Of a DNA stretch of 64,000 nt, positions 22,372-34,801 are shown piece after piece. The notes under the pieces are model-generated. The model did no database searches. It had not been told where the DNA came from and saw nothing but the letters and a program-made list of their open reading frames with translations. This stretch comes from Celoporthe dispersa (taxonomy: Eukaryota; Ascomycota; Sordariomycetes; Diaporthales; Cryphonectriaceae): the NCBI GenBank assembly GCA_016584495.1, contig WAID01000003.1, forward strand, positions 6,962,501 through 7,026,500. Direction: 5' to 3'. Position numbers and translations under genes: made by a program. Every line of letters begins with the position of its first letter. Position 1 is the stretch's first letter.

Positions 22372-23372
22372 ATCTGCGCGCCGTGGTGGTGGCGTGAGCG
22401 CACTCAGGGACCGTACTGCTAAATTCGCAATGCCGCGGGGTTGGAAGAGGGAGGAAATGCTCGTGTCCTTCCAGACTGTCGATAGAGCTACTCGGGGTCT
22501 GGTAGCGCGTGGCAGGCCAGGACGAACGACAGCTGATTGCGCCGACCTCCAGCGGAAAATGGGTCCTGCTCGGCAAGACGGGAGGAGACGCATGTGCGTG
22601 TGTACGGAGAATGACAAAGATTGGATGGCAGCGGGCGGTTGTCGTCGGCGGTGGTCTTTTGGAGGGGACGTGTGCCCCGCACTGCGGTGGTCATACTCTC
22701 TAGTCACTCGGCAGGAAGGAGGAACCCTCCCCCTCCCCCCTCCCCCAAATACCCCTCCATGTCAACCTGGGAAGGCCCCTCCATCCTCCCCTGATCAGAG
22801 AAGAGTGGAGACAGGGGTGGCCCTGCTGTAGTTCCACAACCAGCACATACATAGTAGGTACAAGTGAAAGATGCTGAAGGGGGAAAAAAAAAAGTGGTAA
22901 TAATCCCAACAACAACAGCGGAGAAGGGGAGAATAAAGGAAGAAAAAGAAAGAGGAATGTGAATCACATTAATATGAGATTATCAGACCCACAACATGCA
23001 TGGTTGCCTTTGCTCCCATCTATCTGGTATGGTTACACCAGTGATATATGCTTGCTCGTAAATGCTCCTCGCCATCCACCATTGAAGCCAGCTGATCTCG
23101 CCGTGCAATGCAGATATGTCCAAATAGCTTGTGAAAGGAAAAAAAAACCCCAGAGTGATCTGCAGACATATACACATAGACACAACACACAAACTCCGTC
23201 AGGTACGTGCGTAAACTTATGCTCCGTATGCTGGTGGCCCTCCTATTCTGCTCGGTGTTTCCACCGTCCAGATGTGATGCGTATATAGCAGGTCCGGGAC
23301 GATCCTGCTCAACTCTCCTCTTCCTGCCATGGCCAACTCCTTCAAGGAAAAAAAAAGAAAAAATTCAATTAC
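22372..23372. other. Intergenic region between Xaa-Pro peptidase and PREG-like genes
   Basis: Promoter of the peptidase gene and 3' flank of the cyclin gene, with C-rich, G/A-rich and A-run low complexity. No gene supported. Confidence 0.5.
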
Positions 23373-24655
23373 TTAATGTGAGAAACGCCCATGAGTTCCA
23401 GGGCGTGTCGGTATCCTCAGGTCCAACTTCATCCCGGACACCGCCCCGCCGCCACCGCCGATATAGCCCAGGTCGGGCCCATTCTTCATCGTGGCCCAGT
23501 GCTCCTGCAGCACCGTGGCGCCCACGACCAGCTCGAAGCCGCACAGGAAGCAGAAGCTGATCTCGAGCCGGGCGAGCTCGAGCTCGCTGACGCCGCCGAC
23601 CTTGGCGACCTTGGCGTGTGGGTAGCTCAGGTCCTCGAGTGCCTTCATGGCGACTCGCAGCCCAGCTAGTAGCAGGCGGTGCGCGTTACGCCTCGTGACA
23701 GCCACCGCCCGCTCGTCGACAGCGAGACGGTGGATGTAGAGCGAGGTGGCGAGGTAGACGGCCGTCGACATCGGGCAGAACCGGTGGATCCGCAGCAGGT
23801 AGTCGGCGATTCCGATCGGCGGCGGCTTCTTGCTGTAGAACTTGCGCGTGATGGCGCTGTGCTGCAGGTTCAGCGGCTGGCTGTTGGCGCCGATGACCAC
23901 GTACGGTTCAGGCTCGAGCACGGGCGTGGGCGCAGACGAGGACGGGGGTGCGAAAGACCCAGGGGCGCCGGGCTCGGGGCTCGGCGTGGGCTTCATATAC
24001 ACACCGTCGATAGGCGCAGCGGCGGGAGACGGCTGGGAGAGGCTAGGGATGGCGAGGGCGTGGGCGCGCGCGGCGGCGCGCGAGGGCGTTGGGATCGAGA
24101 GCCCCGGCGACTGCTCCTGCTGGGGTGTGGAGGACGGAGAAGACGAGGAGGAGGGCTTCTGCGCGCCGTCGGAGATGGTCTGGGGCGGGCCTGGCGTGTT
24201 ACCGGCGTCCTGGGTCTGGCGCGCGACCTCCCTTAGCCGCGCGAGGCTCTTCTCGGAGTAGTTCCTGACGATGCTCTCCTTCTCGGCCTGCATGCCTCTC
24301 ATGTGCGGCACGTGTGGTGTCGTGGGCGGCGGGGTGGGTGGTATGTCCCCTGTTATGCGCACGAGAGCCTCGACGCCAGCGCTGAGCAGCTTGAGTGCGG
24401 CGAGCGGCGGGACCTTGAAGATGTCGTCGGGCTGGGCACCGAGCTGTGGGGAGGTGACCTGCTGGAGGTTGGTGGGTGTGGCTGGACGACCAGCCTGGGG
24501 TCGGCCGAGGGGTTAGGCGGCGGCGGAGGGGACTTTGGTACGGGGTGTTGGTCGCCAGACTCGAGGTTGTGATCCTCCGCCATCGGTTCTGGCCTGGTTG
24601 GCGATGCTGCTCCCCCTGCATCTTGGGGGTTCGGCGACATCCCGCCGTCGTCCAC
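23373..24655 (-). CDS. preg: PREG/Pho80-type cyclin of phosphate signalling (one probable frame break)
   Basis: About 427 residues. The C-terminal half is a Pho80-family cyclin box: PPIGIADYLLRIHRFCPMS, then ATSLYIHRLAV, VTRRNAHRLLLAGLRVAMK and LEDLSYPHA. These match Neurospora PREG and yeast Pho80, which bind the Pho85-type kinase and hold the phosphate-starvation activator (NUC-1/Pho4) inactive when phosphate is ample. The conserved N-terminal block LAALKLLSAGVEALVRITGD and the NYSEKSLARLREVA segment support PREG itself. A proline/serine-rich linker lies between. The proposed N-terminus (MDDGGMSPNPQDAGG from 24655) is in a different frame; the two frames join between about 24450 and 24485 if one base is missing. 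That N-terminal part is proline-rich and less certain than the cyclin domain. Confidence 0.85.
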
Positions 24656-26786
24656 GCGACCAAGGCTTCAGCCGACAGACGCGATTTTTTTTTTTTAAAT
24701 TGTTGTCTTGCTCGGCGAACTGGCGTGGTCCAGACAGGTCTTTTTTTTTTGTGTGTGTCCCTGAGGAGCAGTACAGGCCTGCTTGTCCTATCCTGTCTCT
24801 GACCCCTCGAGATGTATGTACCTGCTGCCTCGCCCTCTCTCTTGTGCTTGTGACTGCGGGTGCGGGGAAAATTTCGAGGACGATGCGGGCTTGTTCTGGA
24901 GCGCTCGCCTGCGTGACGTGATGCGGTGTCTTGTGGTGTCGTGGCGTACGGATTACCAACTGGCGCGGACCTCGTTCGTTCGTTCGTTTCTGCGCGCGTG
25001 TGTAATGATCTGTGCGTAGGCGCGTGCGTACGTGCGTGTGTATATGGGCTCTTCACGTCGATGTTTGCGGTTATGTGGGCCACGGGGGTGATCCCGGATG
25101 CGTATGGCTGTTGTGAATCTTCGAGACGGCAATCTTAGCATCAGGCTGCACATGATCTCGCCTGGGACTGGGCTTGGGCTGGGCTGGGCTTTTCGTCCAA
25201 GTCTCACCGCGACCTTGTTTCTTAGAACAGGAGAACCTATCCGTACAGCTGCGAAAAAGCGATGTTGAGCACCTCGGTTGGGGACGGTAAGTAGAGAGCG
25301 TGACTTTGGGCTGTGCCCTCGGTCCAGGGAGGAGAAGGGCGACGTGCAGTACTCCGTAGAGGGCCCTGGGTAAGTATTTAGTGGGTGGAGCCCACTGCAG
25401 AGCAGTGCAGAGCGGTCGCTGTGGGGAAGAAATTGGAGAGGTGTTGGAAATAGAAGCCAGTCCAGGGGTGTCCCCTCCCCGCCCTAACATTGACAGCAGC
25501 ACAGCACAGGGTAGAAGCTGTTGACCACAGGAGGAAACAGGAGGAGCAGCAGGAGAAGGAGGAGGAGGAGGAGGAGGTTGATTTATTCTCTCTATCTCCT
25601 GTGCCCAAGAGCAAAGCTCATGGTCAGTTCCACCACCTTTCAGACCCGGTGGGGAGTGGAGAATGTTGAGCAGCATGGCACCATGAGGAGCCTCATCAGA
25701 TGTTACCTCGATGAGGGGCAAAGACGCCATAGCAGCAGGACCCCTAACATCCTCGTATGCTATGGTAGTGCACGGTACGTACCCCAAGCAGATCACTCGA
25801 CCAGCCTAGACCAGCTGGGATTCCATGGCTGACCATCCATCCGTCCACCGCAGAGCTCATACCTGCCCGCTGGCTACAACTGAGAGAGAGGCACCTGAGC
25901 AATTTGCCCCTCAACCCCTCCCCGCCCACATCCCCCATGCAGACCTACCAAGCTACTAAAGCTGATCTACTACAGTAGAAGCGGCAGCTAAACAACCGAA
26001 CCAGCCACACCGGACACCACCAGCAGGGGGAGGGGGTTGCTTTTCCCAGCGCAGCCAGCCGGCCTCACCGGCAGAGAGCTCACTCCCACCCTCCTCCTCC
26101 TACTCCTCCTCGCCTTCTTTCATCACTTATCAATCTGCCTGTCGCCACCTCCGCCGCCGAGAAAGGTTTGAGCCTCCCAAGCTCCTCACCTAGGGCCACG
26201 GAGATTGCATCCCGTCATGCAGGAAGGTTGATTTAGACCTGTCGATCTCCTGTTTTGCTATCAGGATCTTCTGCTCCTCCACCACCACGTCGGAAAGTTT
26301 TCAGTTTTGCCCCCGGGGCCCAAGGATTTGGTTCTCTCTTCGAGACAAGAGAAACCGTTATGCGGGCAGGGTTCAATCACCACATGTTCTCGTGCGGGCG
26401 GTGGTCTAGACCATTTTGTCGGCGGTCATCTCATCTCACACATATGAGGCTAAATAGATGTGCGACTAGTTTCCACTCGGCCGTCCGCGTACAGAAGCAT
26501 GTGCAGGCTCGTATTCCTAGAGTATTGTCTTATTAATTTAGGAGAAGTGCGCTGTTTGGGACCACAAGGCCTGTTCAGGCGACCTGTCTAGAAGCAATGA
26601 CACGCGAGTGCAGCGAATCAAGAGAGCCGCATTATAAGCGACGGTACACAGCATAAAAATCAGGTCATAAGTACAGACCGTACATAGAATTCCGGTGGCT
26701 GTATGCGCCAGGTCTTGCGCTGACCATCACTCTATCTTATTGCGTAGCAATGGACGCCCAGAGACCCCCTTCAGGCCTGACCAGAC
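24656..26786. other. Intergenic region with purine/pyrimidine-rich repeats
   Basis: Upstream region of the PREG-like gene and 3' flank of the thiamine-diphosphate enzyme. It contains T runs near 24685 and 24742, a GTTC repeat near 24972-24988 and a GGA repeat (listed separately). No supported gene. Confidence 0.5.
25551..25577. repeat. (GGA)n trinucleotide repeat
   Basis: A purine-only GGA/GAA tract in the spacer upstream of the PREG-like gene. Confidence 0.85.
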
Positions 26787-28725
26787 CTAGCAATCCTTGA
26801 GTACCTTGCAATCCAGCACCGCGCTGGTGCCGTTCTTGACACTCTCGATGGCCTCCTTCAGGACAGTGTCGAGGTCCTTGACGTTGTCCACCTGCGCGGC
26901 GTACAGGTTGCCACAGGCCGCCGCCTTGGCGATGCCAGCGTAATCCGGGGTCGGCTGGAAGGAGATGTTGATCTCCTCGTTGGTCGCCTTGGAACCCAGA
27001 CCGTCTGGGTGTACGAGCAGGAGCGACTTTCGTGGTGCGTTCCAGCCTGCGAGGTGGGATCAAACCAAAAGTCAGTAAATGAACGGGAGCCAGGCTTGCC
27101 TCCAAGCACGGGGAGCGACTTACCCTTGTTGTTCAGCACGATCGTCAACACGGGGATGCCATATCGCTGGGCAATCCAGTAGACACTTCCTGGCACGGAG
27201 AACAAGAACGTCCCGTCGCCCACGATCTGCACCACAAACTTGCCCTTGCCTGGCCCGCCGCTCTCTGCATCTGTCGCGAGCTTGATGCCCAGCGCACCAC
27301 CACCAGACCACCCCAGCCCGCCGCCGCCGCAGTTGATCCACGAGCCCGGCACCTCGGGCTGCAGGTTGTCGTGCACGAACACCGTGTTTGTGACTGCCTC
27401 GATCGCCCAGATCGTCTCCTTGGGGCACAGCTGCTTCAGCCTCTTGCTCAGGTACCCGGAGCCGAACTCGCCGTTGTCAGCAGGCTTGATCCGCGCCTCG
27501 ATGTCCGCGAGCCTCTTGTTGTAGCTCGTCTGCAGAGCCTCGCCGCGCTCGGTGGCCTCCGCGCTTGCAAGTCTGGACTTCAGGGCCTCGTCGGTCTTGA
27601 GATGCTCAGTGATCTGTTCGGTCGCGGTCAGGCTGTCCGCCCTGTACCGCTGCTCTGCGTCGATGTAAAAGACCGGCATCATCTGCTTCAGCGGGTCACA
27701 GTCGACGTGGAAGACCTTGGCATCCTTCTTGGGCTTGCACCCCGTCGGGATCCACGGTACGTCGCAGTCCAGCACCAGGATGACATCGGCGGACTGGATG
27801 ACATCCTCGCGCCCGAACCTCAGACCCACCCAGCCCGGGTGCGACGCAGGGAAGCACATATCACTGCCGCCCGTGTCCAGCACCCGCAGCCCCTTGACGG
27901 TGTTCGCCAGTTCGACCAGCCTCGCAGGGAACTTTTGGTTCCGACCAGCATACGCAGTGATCACCAGCGGCTCCTTCGCACCCGCCAGCGCCTCGGCAAT
28001 GTCCTTCACACCATGCGACGGCAGGCCGCCCAGCTCCACGGGCTCCCAGTACTTCTGCTCGACCGAGTAGGGCTGGATGTCCTCCTCCATGACCTCACGG
28101 GCGCCGCACAGGTACACAGGGCCCTGAGGGGCGGACCGCGCGAACTGAAGGGCACGGTTGACCATCTGCTTGACGTTCTTGCCCGTGCGCAGCTCCCCGC
28201 TGTACCGCATGTACTGGGCCAGGATCTGCTTCTGGTCGGGCACGTCCTGGATCCAGTGGATGTACTCGGTGCGGGAGCCGCGCATCTCGCCCTCGAGCGT
28301 GAACGGGGAGAGGCCCGCAAAGAGGAGGACGGGTGCCCTACCCGTGCTGGCATTGTGCACGGCAGCCCCGAACCCCTGCGTGCCGACATCGACGTGGACG
28401 ATGACGGCCTGTGGCTTGTTGGTGAGGCGGGCGTACCCGTCGGCCATGGACATGGCGACCATCTGGGGGCTCGTGATGTGAGTATGTTGTTGTGTTATTG
28501 TGTAATCATGGTTATATCTGAGGCATCTGCACGCGTGCAATACATGACGAGGAGACTCACCTCATTAGGGCATGTAATAATGCGGGGGAAGGCCCCCTTC
28601 TTCTCACGCTGGCCCTTGACCATGGCCTCGATGATGCTAGGGTGGTCTGAGCCCAGGTTCACGAAGCAGTGTGTGATACCAGCCTCCCAGATGGCCTCAA
28701 AAAAGGCAAATGATGTTGTATACAT
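26787..28725 (-). CDS. Thiamine-diphosphate-dependent enzyme (acetolactate synthase / benzoylformate decarboxylase-like)
   Basis: From ATG 28725: exons 28725-28561, 28462-27124 and 27046-26787, with introns of 98 and 77 nt (GTGAGT and GTAAGT donors), giving 587 residues, a normal length for the family. The N-terminal Pyr domain (MYTTSFAFFEAIWEAG) ends exon 1 at CPNE, whose Glu should activate the cofactor. The middle domain follows. The C-terminal PP domain carries the ThDP motif from GDGTFLFS to LNNKGW. It lacks the features of the biosynthetic ILV2 enzyme and resembles a separate fungal group annotated only as TPP enzymes, so decarboxylation or ligation of 2-oxo acids is likely but the substrate is unknown. 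The frame stays open upstream to an ATG at 29091, which would add 122 residues beginning with an arginine-rich, mitochondrial-like stretch. Confidence 0.85.
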
Positions 28726-30750
28726 GTTGGGCGGAGACGCTGTGCTGTGTGCTTGTCTGGTGGGTTGTGATGCGACTGGTGATGATGCTGTTCGCCCAGC
28801 GGCCGACGGTGAAGGTATCAATGACTTGGCCGAGGAGAGTGAGGAGAACGTTGAGTGTGACGATGAGGGTCCCAGGCGAGCAATTTGGCTGAGGCCATCG
28901 GTCTTAGACCGGAGCCGTCCACTACTACTGCGGGTGTCATTGCCCCCGGAGGAGTGACCTCGGGAAAGAAAATCGGCAGCATTGCAAAGTGCTGGGGCTG
29001 GTGCTGGTGTTGAGGCGCGGTAATTCCGGCAGAATTGACTGGCCCGGGTCCCTTGTGCAGGTCGGACACGAAGAAGGGCTGTGATTGACATGGACGCTGA
29101 GTGGTGGTTGGTGCCCAGGTGGTGGGAGTGGCAGTAGTGGTGGTGCAGAGAGTTGGAGAGCGGGGTTCCGACTCTGGGGAAACGCGGTTGCTGGTTATGG
29201 AGAACGGTATGGAGAACACACAAAGTACTTTTGTATGTGCCAGCAACTGGCAATTGGCGGGCCAGGGGAGGGAGGAAGGGAGGGAGGGAGGGGCAGGCTG
29301 CCTTCAGGCTATAGAGTGACCTGAAAAGAAAGGATGGAGAGCAGGGCACACTATCTGCCAACAAACACCCACTGTGGTCTTTTTGTATGTCTCGATCTAG
29401 TTGAGAATCCCTGACAAAACTGAGAGACTTCCTGTGGTCGAGGGCGGGCAAAGGGAGGAGGAGGAGGAGAAGGAGGACCAAAAAACAAAACACGTATATG
29501 AGTAGGCAAGTATGTATGTACGATGAACTGTCCCTGCGGAAAGCGGCTTCCCCAGGCCTACACCGGCGGAAGCACTGGCCATGGTGGAGAAAACGATAAG
29601 GCCAGGGCCTCCTTCAAAAGGGTCGAAGGGTCCTTCCCACCTGCCATCCTCTTGCGCGGGGCAGGTGGTCTGGGGAACTGTGGAGCACTAAATGTTGTTG
29701 CCGTGGAAATCCTTGTCCGCCTCAGCTAGACATCTGCTTGAATGCTTTGAGAGTTTCACCGTCTTGCGGACTTTTAGTCACTGCATCTTCCATAGTCTGT
29801 CAGGTGGTCTTTCTTAGGTGTCATAGTCCTGAAGGTCTGGCCAATTATAATAGTTGATACTGCCCTGAGACAGTTGAGACTTTGGGAGTTGGCGCTTCTC
29901 GCTTAATCACGGTTTAACCAGCTTCAGGGGACCCCTGTTGCGGTCGGTGAAAGAGCCTACTTTACTTACGTACTGTAATTACTACTACGTACTTCCAACG
30001 CTAGGTTGTTCTGTATTGCGAATTTGATGGCACGTGGTGTTATTCCACCAGATGTCTATCCATTTCTTACTTCGCAATTTCTCAGGCCAAGACAGCTGGA
30101 CAGAGTTCACAGTGGCGCAGTATTCGCGAGCTAGTCTGTTCATAACGGCCTCATGCGGTGGACGAGTCGTCGTGGTCTCTTTAAGTATACGCCTATAAGC
30201 CATGCACCTACAGAAGGTTCCAATAATTTCCGGATCAACATTGACGTATTTGAGCCGTTAATATATATATATATATGTATATATATATATGTCAAACAAT
30301 AAACCGCAGAACTAACCCTATCAGTGCAGCTGTCAACCTCAGTCCCTTAGAGGCACTCATGGCCTCCCAGTTCTGTACCTTTGGTGTAGACCAGCGGTCT
30401 TGGCAGTGAATCAAATATGTTGCCATGCTCATTGGGGTTTGGTCATATGTCTACCGGGCTTCAGGGTACCTTCTAATACTGTAATCAGCCGCATCATGTG
30501 TGCAGCGTAAGGAATTGTCTATGCCGTTGAACTTCGTAACTCATAATCTGAGGTTCTCCATATCCTTCTTCTGGCGGTGCCTTGTAAACTGCATTGCGGC
30601 GGATTCTGGTCCTCGATGCGTCTAACACAACTCATACACACGCATTCCCCACTACTTCTAGACGGTCTGAGCGGCTCGGTTGACGATCTTCTAGATTTAG
30701 CTTAAGCAGAAGCCTTGCCTTAGCCACATATGTGTGTACAATAGGCACTC
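28726..30750. other. Intergenic region, possibly with alternative first exon sequence
   Basis: The part up to 29091 may encode an N-terminal extension of the ThDP enzyme. The rest is promoter and spacer with GGA-rich and AT-rich repeats. No other gene seen. Confidence 0.5.
30260..30291. repeat. (AT)n microsatellite
   Basis: Alternating AT with a single G interruption, in the spacer between the ThDP enzyme and LURP-one-related genes. Confidence 0.9.
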
Positions 30751-31465
30751 TCACGAGCTGCCTGCAGCAGCTGCGTTCTGCTCGATGGCAGCCAAGACGA
30801 TCATGACTGCAGAGGCCTGTAAAAGACTTGTGAGCAAAGATGGCTACAAGGGAGAATCATCCATGTAATAACTCCGTGGTGACACTGGGGGCAAGAATCA
30901 AATCATTCCAACCTACTAGGGAGGTGTCCATTCCCTGCGCAACATCGACGGTCCACTCCTGTCTCAGAGCCCACTTCTTTTTCTTCGCGCTCATAAGCAC
31001 CACGTCAGACTCGCCAAGGAAGACATCTGTCCTGCCCTTCCACAGGCTCTGCCCCCTGATCCTCAGCTCTTGCCACGTCCCATCGCCGGTTGCGACATAT
31101 GCATCGATCTTGTCCGTTCCCATCGACCACCTAACCTCGAAACGCGCTGCCGGCGCATCGACCGTCTGTCCCGGCAGCAGGATGTACCAGGTTCCCAGCA
31201 GTGACATGAGCTTGCGCTGGAGTTCGAAGAGCGGCTGCCGCGAGGCGTCCAGGAGGACGCGCCTCTCCCGCATGGACATGGTCTTGGCGTCGGTGCTGAA
31301 GACCTCGCGCGGCGGCTGGCCCGGTGTCTCGTCGATGATGGTAAAGTCGCCGCCGGATAGGCTGGATAGATAGCCTTTCATATGCAGGGTGGTCGGTTTC
31401 TGGGCTACATATTGGTGGAGGATGGCAATGGGCGTCTCGAGGGTGGTGAGGTTTGGCTTCGTCAT
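30751..31465 (-). CDS. LURP-one-related (tubby C-terminal-like) protein
   Basis: Two exons: 31465-30917 and 30816-30751, joined across a 100-nt intron with a GTAGGT donor and a TTTACAG acceptor. The product is 204 residues. The fold signature is visible in FTIIDETPGQPPREVFSTD, RRVLLDASRQPLFELQRK, the WYILLPG strand and the closing VDVAQGMDTSL, continued by exon 2 as ASAVMIVLAAIEQNA. This final hydrophobic helix inside a beta-barrel is typical of the LOR/DUF567 family. Family members include plant LURP1; biochemical roles in fungi are unknown. The second exon is too short to be found without splicing, and it restores the expected end of the fold. Frame intact. Confidence 0.82.
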
Positions 31466-32480
31466 GTTGGGTGATTTGTGGTTGGTGTCTTGGTTTAGGG
31501 AGGTAGGAGTTCCTTCAACCTGGCGAGGGTGATATGGCGCATATTATACATAAAGTGCCATCAAAATATCTCTTAATTACTGTAGGGCCATAAATGAGAT
31601 CCACAAGTCAGCCAGCACCGCCGTAATTAAATGAGCATATAAAGTACAGTATTTCAGTCTCACGTCATACCTAAGATTTTAGGGCACCATATGAGTGCCA
31701 TCTCAGCTTTGTTCCTGTAAAAAGGGCATTGTGGCGCTGTAGGGCAATCTCCACTAAATCAATTCCTTGGCGCATCTCTCTGCCACACTGCTTGAGTCAA
31801 CATCCCGCCTAGGCAACAGAAGGGTTGGGTTGCCCTTTAGGCAGTGTGCGGCTTGTGATAGCTTCAATATCACTGTTTCGTGACCTATGGATTCTCAGGT
31901 CAGATTTTTGTCCATCTCACCTAACAAGTTCCCTAAATTTTCTATAGCGATGCAAAATTATTAGAAACGTGAACCAAGTAGTGGCCTCTCGGTCCAGAAG
32001 ACGGATCGGAATATCGATGAATCACAGTCATATTTTGCGTCGTTATTATGTATATGGACTCAGAGCAACCGACACGGAGACCATCGTCCAACAGCTGACT
32101 TTGTAGCCTCGGTGGGAAAAATAAAAATGAAATAAAAAGTTTTAAGACCGGCGTGCGTTAAATTAATAATTGCTCATAATAATAATAATGGGTATATTTC
32201 ACGTCTCAATGGGCTTTGAATGCTGCGCCCGTCCATGTTGAATGGGTGCATGCCGACCTGACATGATCACCATTGGACACCCAATCGCCAGAATTCCTCT
32301 CAATCAAATGTTTAATGTGTCTTCGGCGAGCGACATAAAGAGACATCCGCCCACAAAATCCAGCAATTGAGGGAGGCACCGCCCAGCAGCTGTTCGCCAT
32401 CACCTGGCACTCGTTTTAGCCCTCCATTTCTGAACCCTCTCCACCCCTGTTTACTCATTAGCTTCGAGCTTGAAGAAGAC
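31466..32480. other. AT-rich intergenic region
   Basis: Promoter of the LURP-one-related gene and 3' flank of the Zn2Cys6 gene. Only short unsupported frames. Confidence 0.5.
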
Positions 32481-33839
32481 CTAGCAAGAAATAATCTTAC
32501 CAAAATTAATGTCGAGAGTAGAAGTCGTGAACTCGTCAACATCCTCCGGCCGTCTGCGATCGAAGATGCGGTCCCACTGCTGTCGACTTATGAAATCAAT
32601 CCCGTCGCACTTATCTTGAAGCCTCTTGCAGAGCGATGCCCACTCGATAGCCGAGTCTGCGTCCCATAGCCCCTCACACGTAGTAAACATGACCCCTCCA
32701 GGGCACGGAGCCCAGCGCATCTGGAGGGTAAGGTATATACTCTGAGTACACGAGCATATCAACCATGTTCGGCGGATGGTCTCTGAAAAAGCCCACGCAT
32801 ACCATGCAGTATCTTCGGGGCTGAGTATTGGGCCGCTACGTGTGCTAGCAAGGGCAGCGATGTAGTCGTTGGAGACAAGCCCGGCCGCCGGGGCCCGGAG
32901 TTGTGGGTCCGGTCTCGGGTCTTTTGGGGTGGTGATAGATTGTATAAACTTCTCTGAGCCCTGAGCAGCTGCGGCTTTTGCGGACTCCGTGAGCTGATGA
33001 AGCCAACTGCTCAGAGTTGGGATCTGTGTCTCGGCAACGTGTCGCAGGCGGATGGCTCCGTCATAGAGACCGATTGTTTGATAGATGTGCAGAGCATGTA
33101 CGCGGGCCAGGTGCTCGAAGACGGTGGGCTTCGGGTATGCGCTACTTTCATCGTCTTCGTTCTCCGCAGGTTGATCTGCCAGCAACTGGCGCATTCTTTC
33201 CTCGACTAGGCGGAGCACTACAGCTTGGTTCTCCGGTGTTCGGTTGATGTAGGTCGACAGAGTCGTGAAAGCATCTATGACACATCTTGGCGTTTGAAAT
33301 TTGTAGATATGTCGATGTATATAGGGGCTGGAGGCTGTATTGACCCAGCGGGCTTGCCATTCCTGGACGTGCTCAATGACGTTTTCCAAAACCTTGGTAC
33401 ACATTGGCGTGGGAAACGGTGGTGGAGGTGCATGATCAATCTCCCATGAAGAAGGCTCCAAATACCATGGAATAGTGACTTCACCCCTCCGCTCCAGGCA
33501 ATCGACAGGATGAGAATCCTGCGAATCGACACACTCAAAATTCATCCCGGTGGGGAAAAGGTCGTCGATGGCCATGGTGTCCCCAGACATGTCGAAGAGC
33601 GTGCTTGAAATTGAGGCAGGGAGCGCGGAGAGCGACGTTTCCACTCCAGAGACTGATTGTGCGGCCGAGAGGCCCGTCTCCGTAGGCTGTCGAGGTGGAT
33701 GGACAAATGGTCCTGTTGGTGGATACTGGCAAGAAATGCCTCGTGAAGTGCAGCGGCTACAAGTCGGGATCTGCTTGCCGCATCTGCGTTTCGCTTTTGC
33801 ACACGCAGTGCAGGCTTTACTTTCAAGCGTGAGATCCAT
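32481..33839 (-). CDS. Zn2Cys6 binuclear cluster transcription factor
   Basis: A continuous frame of 452 residues. The DNA-binding domain is at residues 10-37: CTACAKAKRRC, then GKQIPTC, SRC and TSRGISC, giving the spacing CX2CX6CX6CX2CX6C. The remainder is a helical regulatory region without a clear fungal-specific TF (MHR) signature, with an acidic stretch near residue 110 and a C-terminal segment WDRIFDRRRPEDVDEF seen in other fungal regulators. It probably controls nearby or unlinked metabolic genes, but no cluster around it points to a target. A GTAAGA donor just before the stop leaves open a further short exon, which I could not confirm. Confidence 0.85.
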   Translation of the reverse strand: MDLTLESKACTACAKAKRRCGKQIPTCSRCTSRGISCQYPPTGPFVHPPRQPTETGLSAAQSVSGVETSLSALPASISSTLFDMSGDTMAIDDLFPTGMNFECVDSQDSHPVDCLERRGEVTIPWYLEPSSWEIDHAPPPPFPTPMCTKVLENVIEHVQEWQARWVNTASSPYIHRHIYKFQTPRCVIDAFTTLSTYINRTPENQAVVLRLVEERMRQLLADQPAENEDDESSAYPKPTVFEHLARVHALHIYQTIGLYDGAIRLRHVAETQIPTLSSWLHQLTESAKAAAAQGSEKFIQSITTPKDPRPDPQLRAPAAGLVSNDYIAALASTRSGPILSPEDTAWYAWAFSETIRRTWLICSCTQSIYLTLQMRWAPCPGGVMFTTCEGLWDADSAIEWASLCKRLQDKCDGIDFISRQQWDRIFDRRRPEDVDEFTTSTLDINFGKIISC

Positions 33840-34801
33840 TATGAGACGGGCTCGATGCCGAAACAGTAAGACTTCCTGCAGTAGACTCTGAGGGCGGGAG
33901 GTGTGAAGCAGCAGTCACTGGATGAGATAGCGGTCCTTAGAAGGAAGTCCAGTTTGGATAGCGGGCTTAGTTAAGCAACGAGAGCGGAAACTATACCCAA
34001 CACTAGATAGTGTCCGCAGGCAGGGGTGGCTGCTTAGGGAGGCTCTATATTCACTGAAATACAAGATGCTCTCAACTAAGTTGATTGCAGCGCGATAACA
34101 TTTAACATCCTACAAATATTCAGGTGTCTTATGCAGATGAACATGCTGTTGCATTGGGGGACGAGTCACTTGCTTGTCTTGCCAAACGTGCATGTTTCTC
34201 TCGGACGAAGCCCTCCCTGCTTGTTCTCGCAGAGCTCTAAATATAATCACGGCCCTGCGGCTGCGGATGTTTATCGCCGAAGGATATTGTGTCCACATGC
34301 ACGTCCAACGGTACACGTCTACCAGTGAAAACAATGCCCACAACAGACGTCAGACCGTCTCTTCGCCCTCACATCAAATGAATCTCTCCAATCATCAGTC
34401 TACACCACAACGCCAGAAGGACTATTATTCCTGCAATAATACCCGCGCACAGGCACAAGACGTCATGCTACACAAACCGACCCCCCACACGGCATCAGCT
34501 AGTAGCCAAGCAGGCAGCCAGCCACACCTTTCTGTGCGACAATGCAAGACAACAATGACGTCAAACCATAGGTAACAGCCCCTGGATCGAGATGAATATA
34601 GAAGTAGGCTCTCACCGTGTTGATATATTAGACAAGACACGAAAGCGTCTCGATCAACAATCTCTTCCATATAAAAACAAGGTCGGCAGCGAGGACTGAC
34701 CCATCCACCGACGAATCTAACTACAGATCGTCCAGCCATAATCGGCTCGTATACCATCTTCACACCAGCTGCACAGAAATCAGACCTCAACCACATTCAA
34801 C
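33840..34801. other. Divergent promoter region between Zn2Cys6 and CON-6 genes
   Basis: The two genes diverge from this spacer of about 960 bp, so it holds both promoters. No other gene seen. Confidence 0.55.
34670..34677 (+). promoter_or_regulatory. TATA box of the CON-6-like gene
   Basis: TATAAAAA lies about 130 bases before the ATG at 34802. Confidence 0.5.

Noticed and set aside
26787..28725. Biosynthetic acetolactate synthase ILV2
   Set aside because: The N-terminal region and the CPNE context differ from fungal ILV2, and the sequence fits a separate group of fungal ThDP enzymes.
27371..28957. A 528-codon open frame on the + strand
   Set aside because: It is the antisense shadow of the thiamine-diphosphate enzyme, whose reverse-strand product has clear motifs and introns. 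The + frame has no family resemblance.
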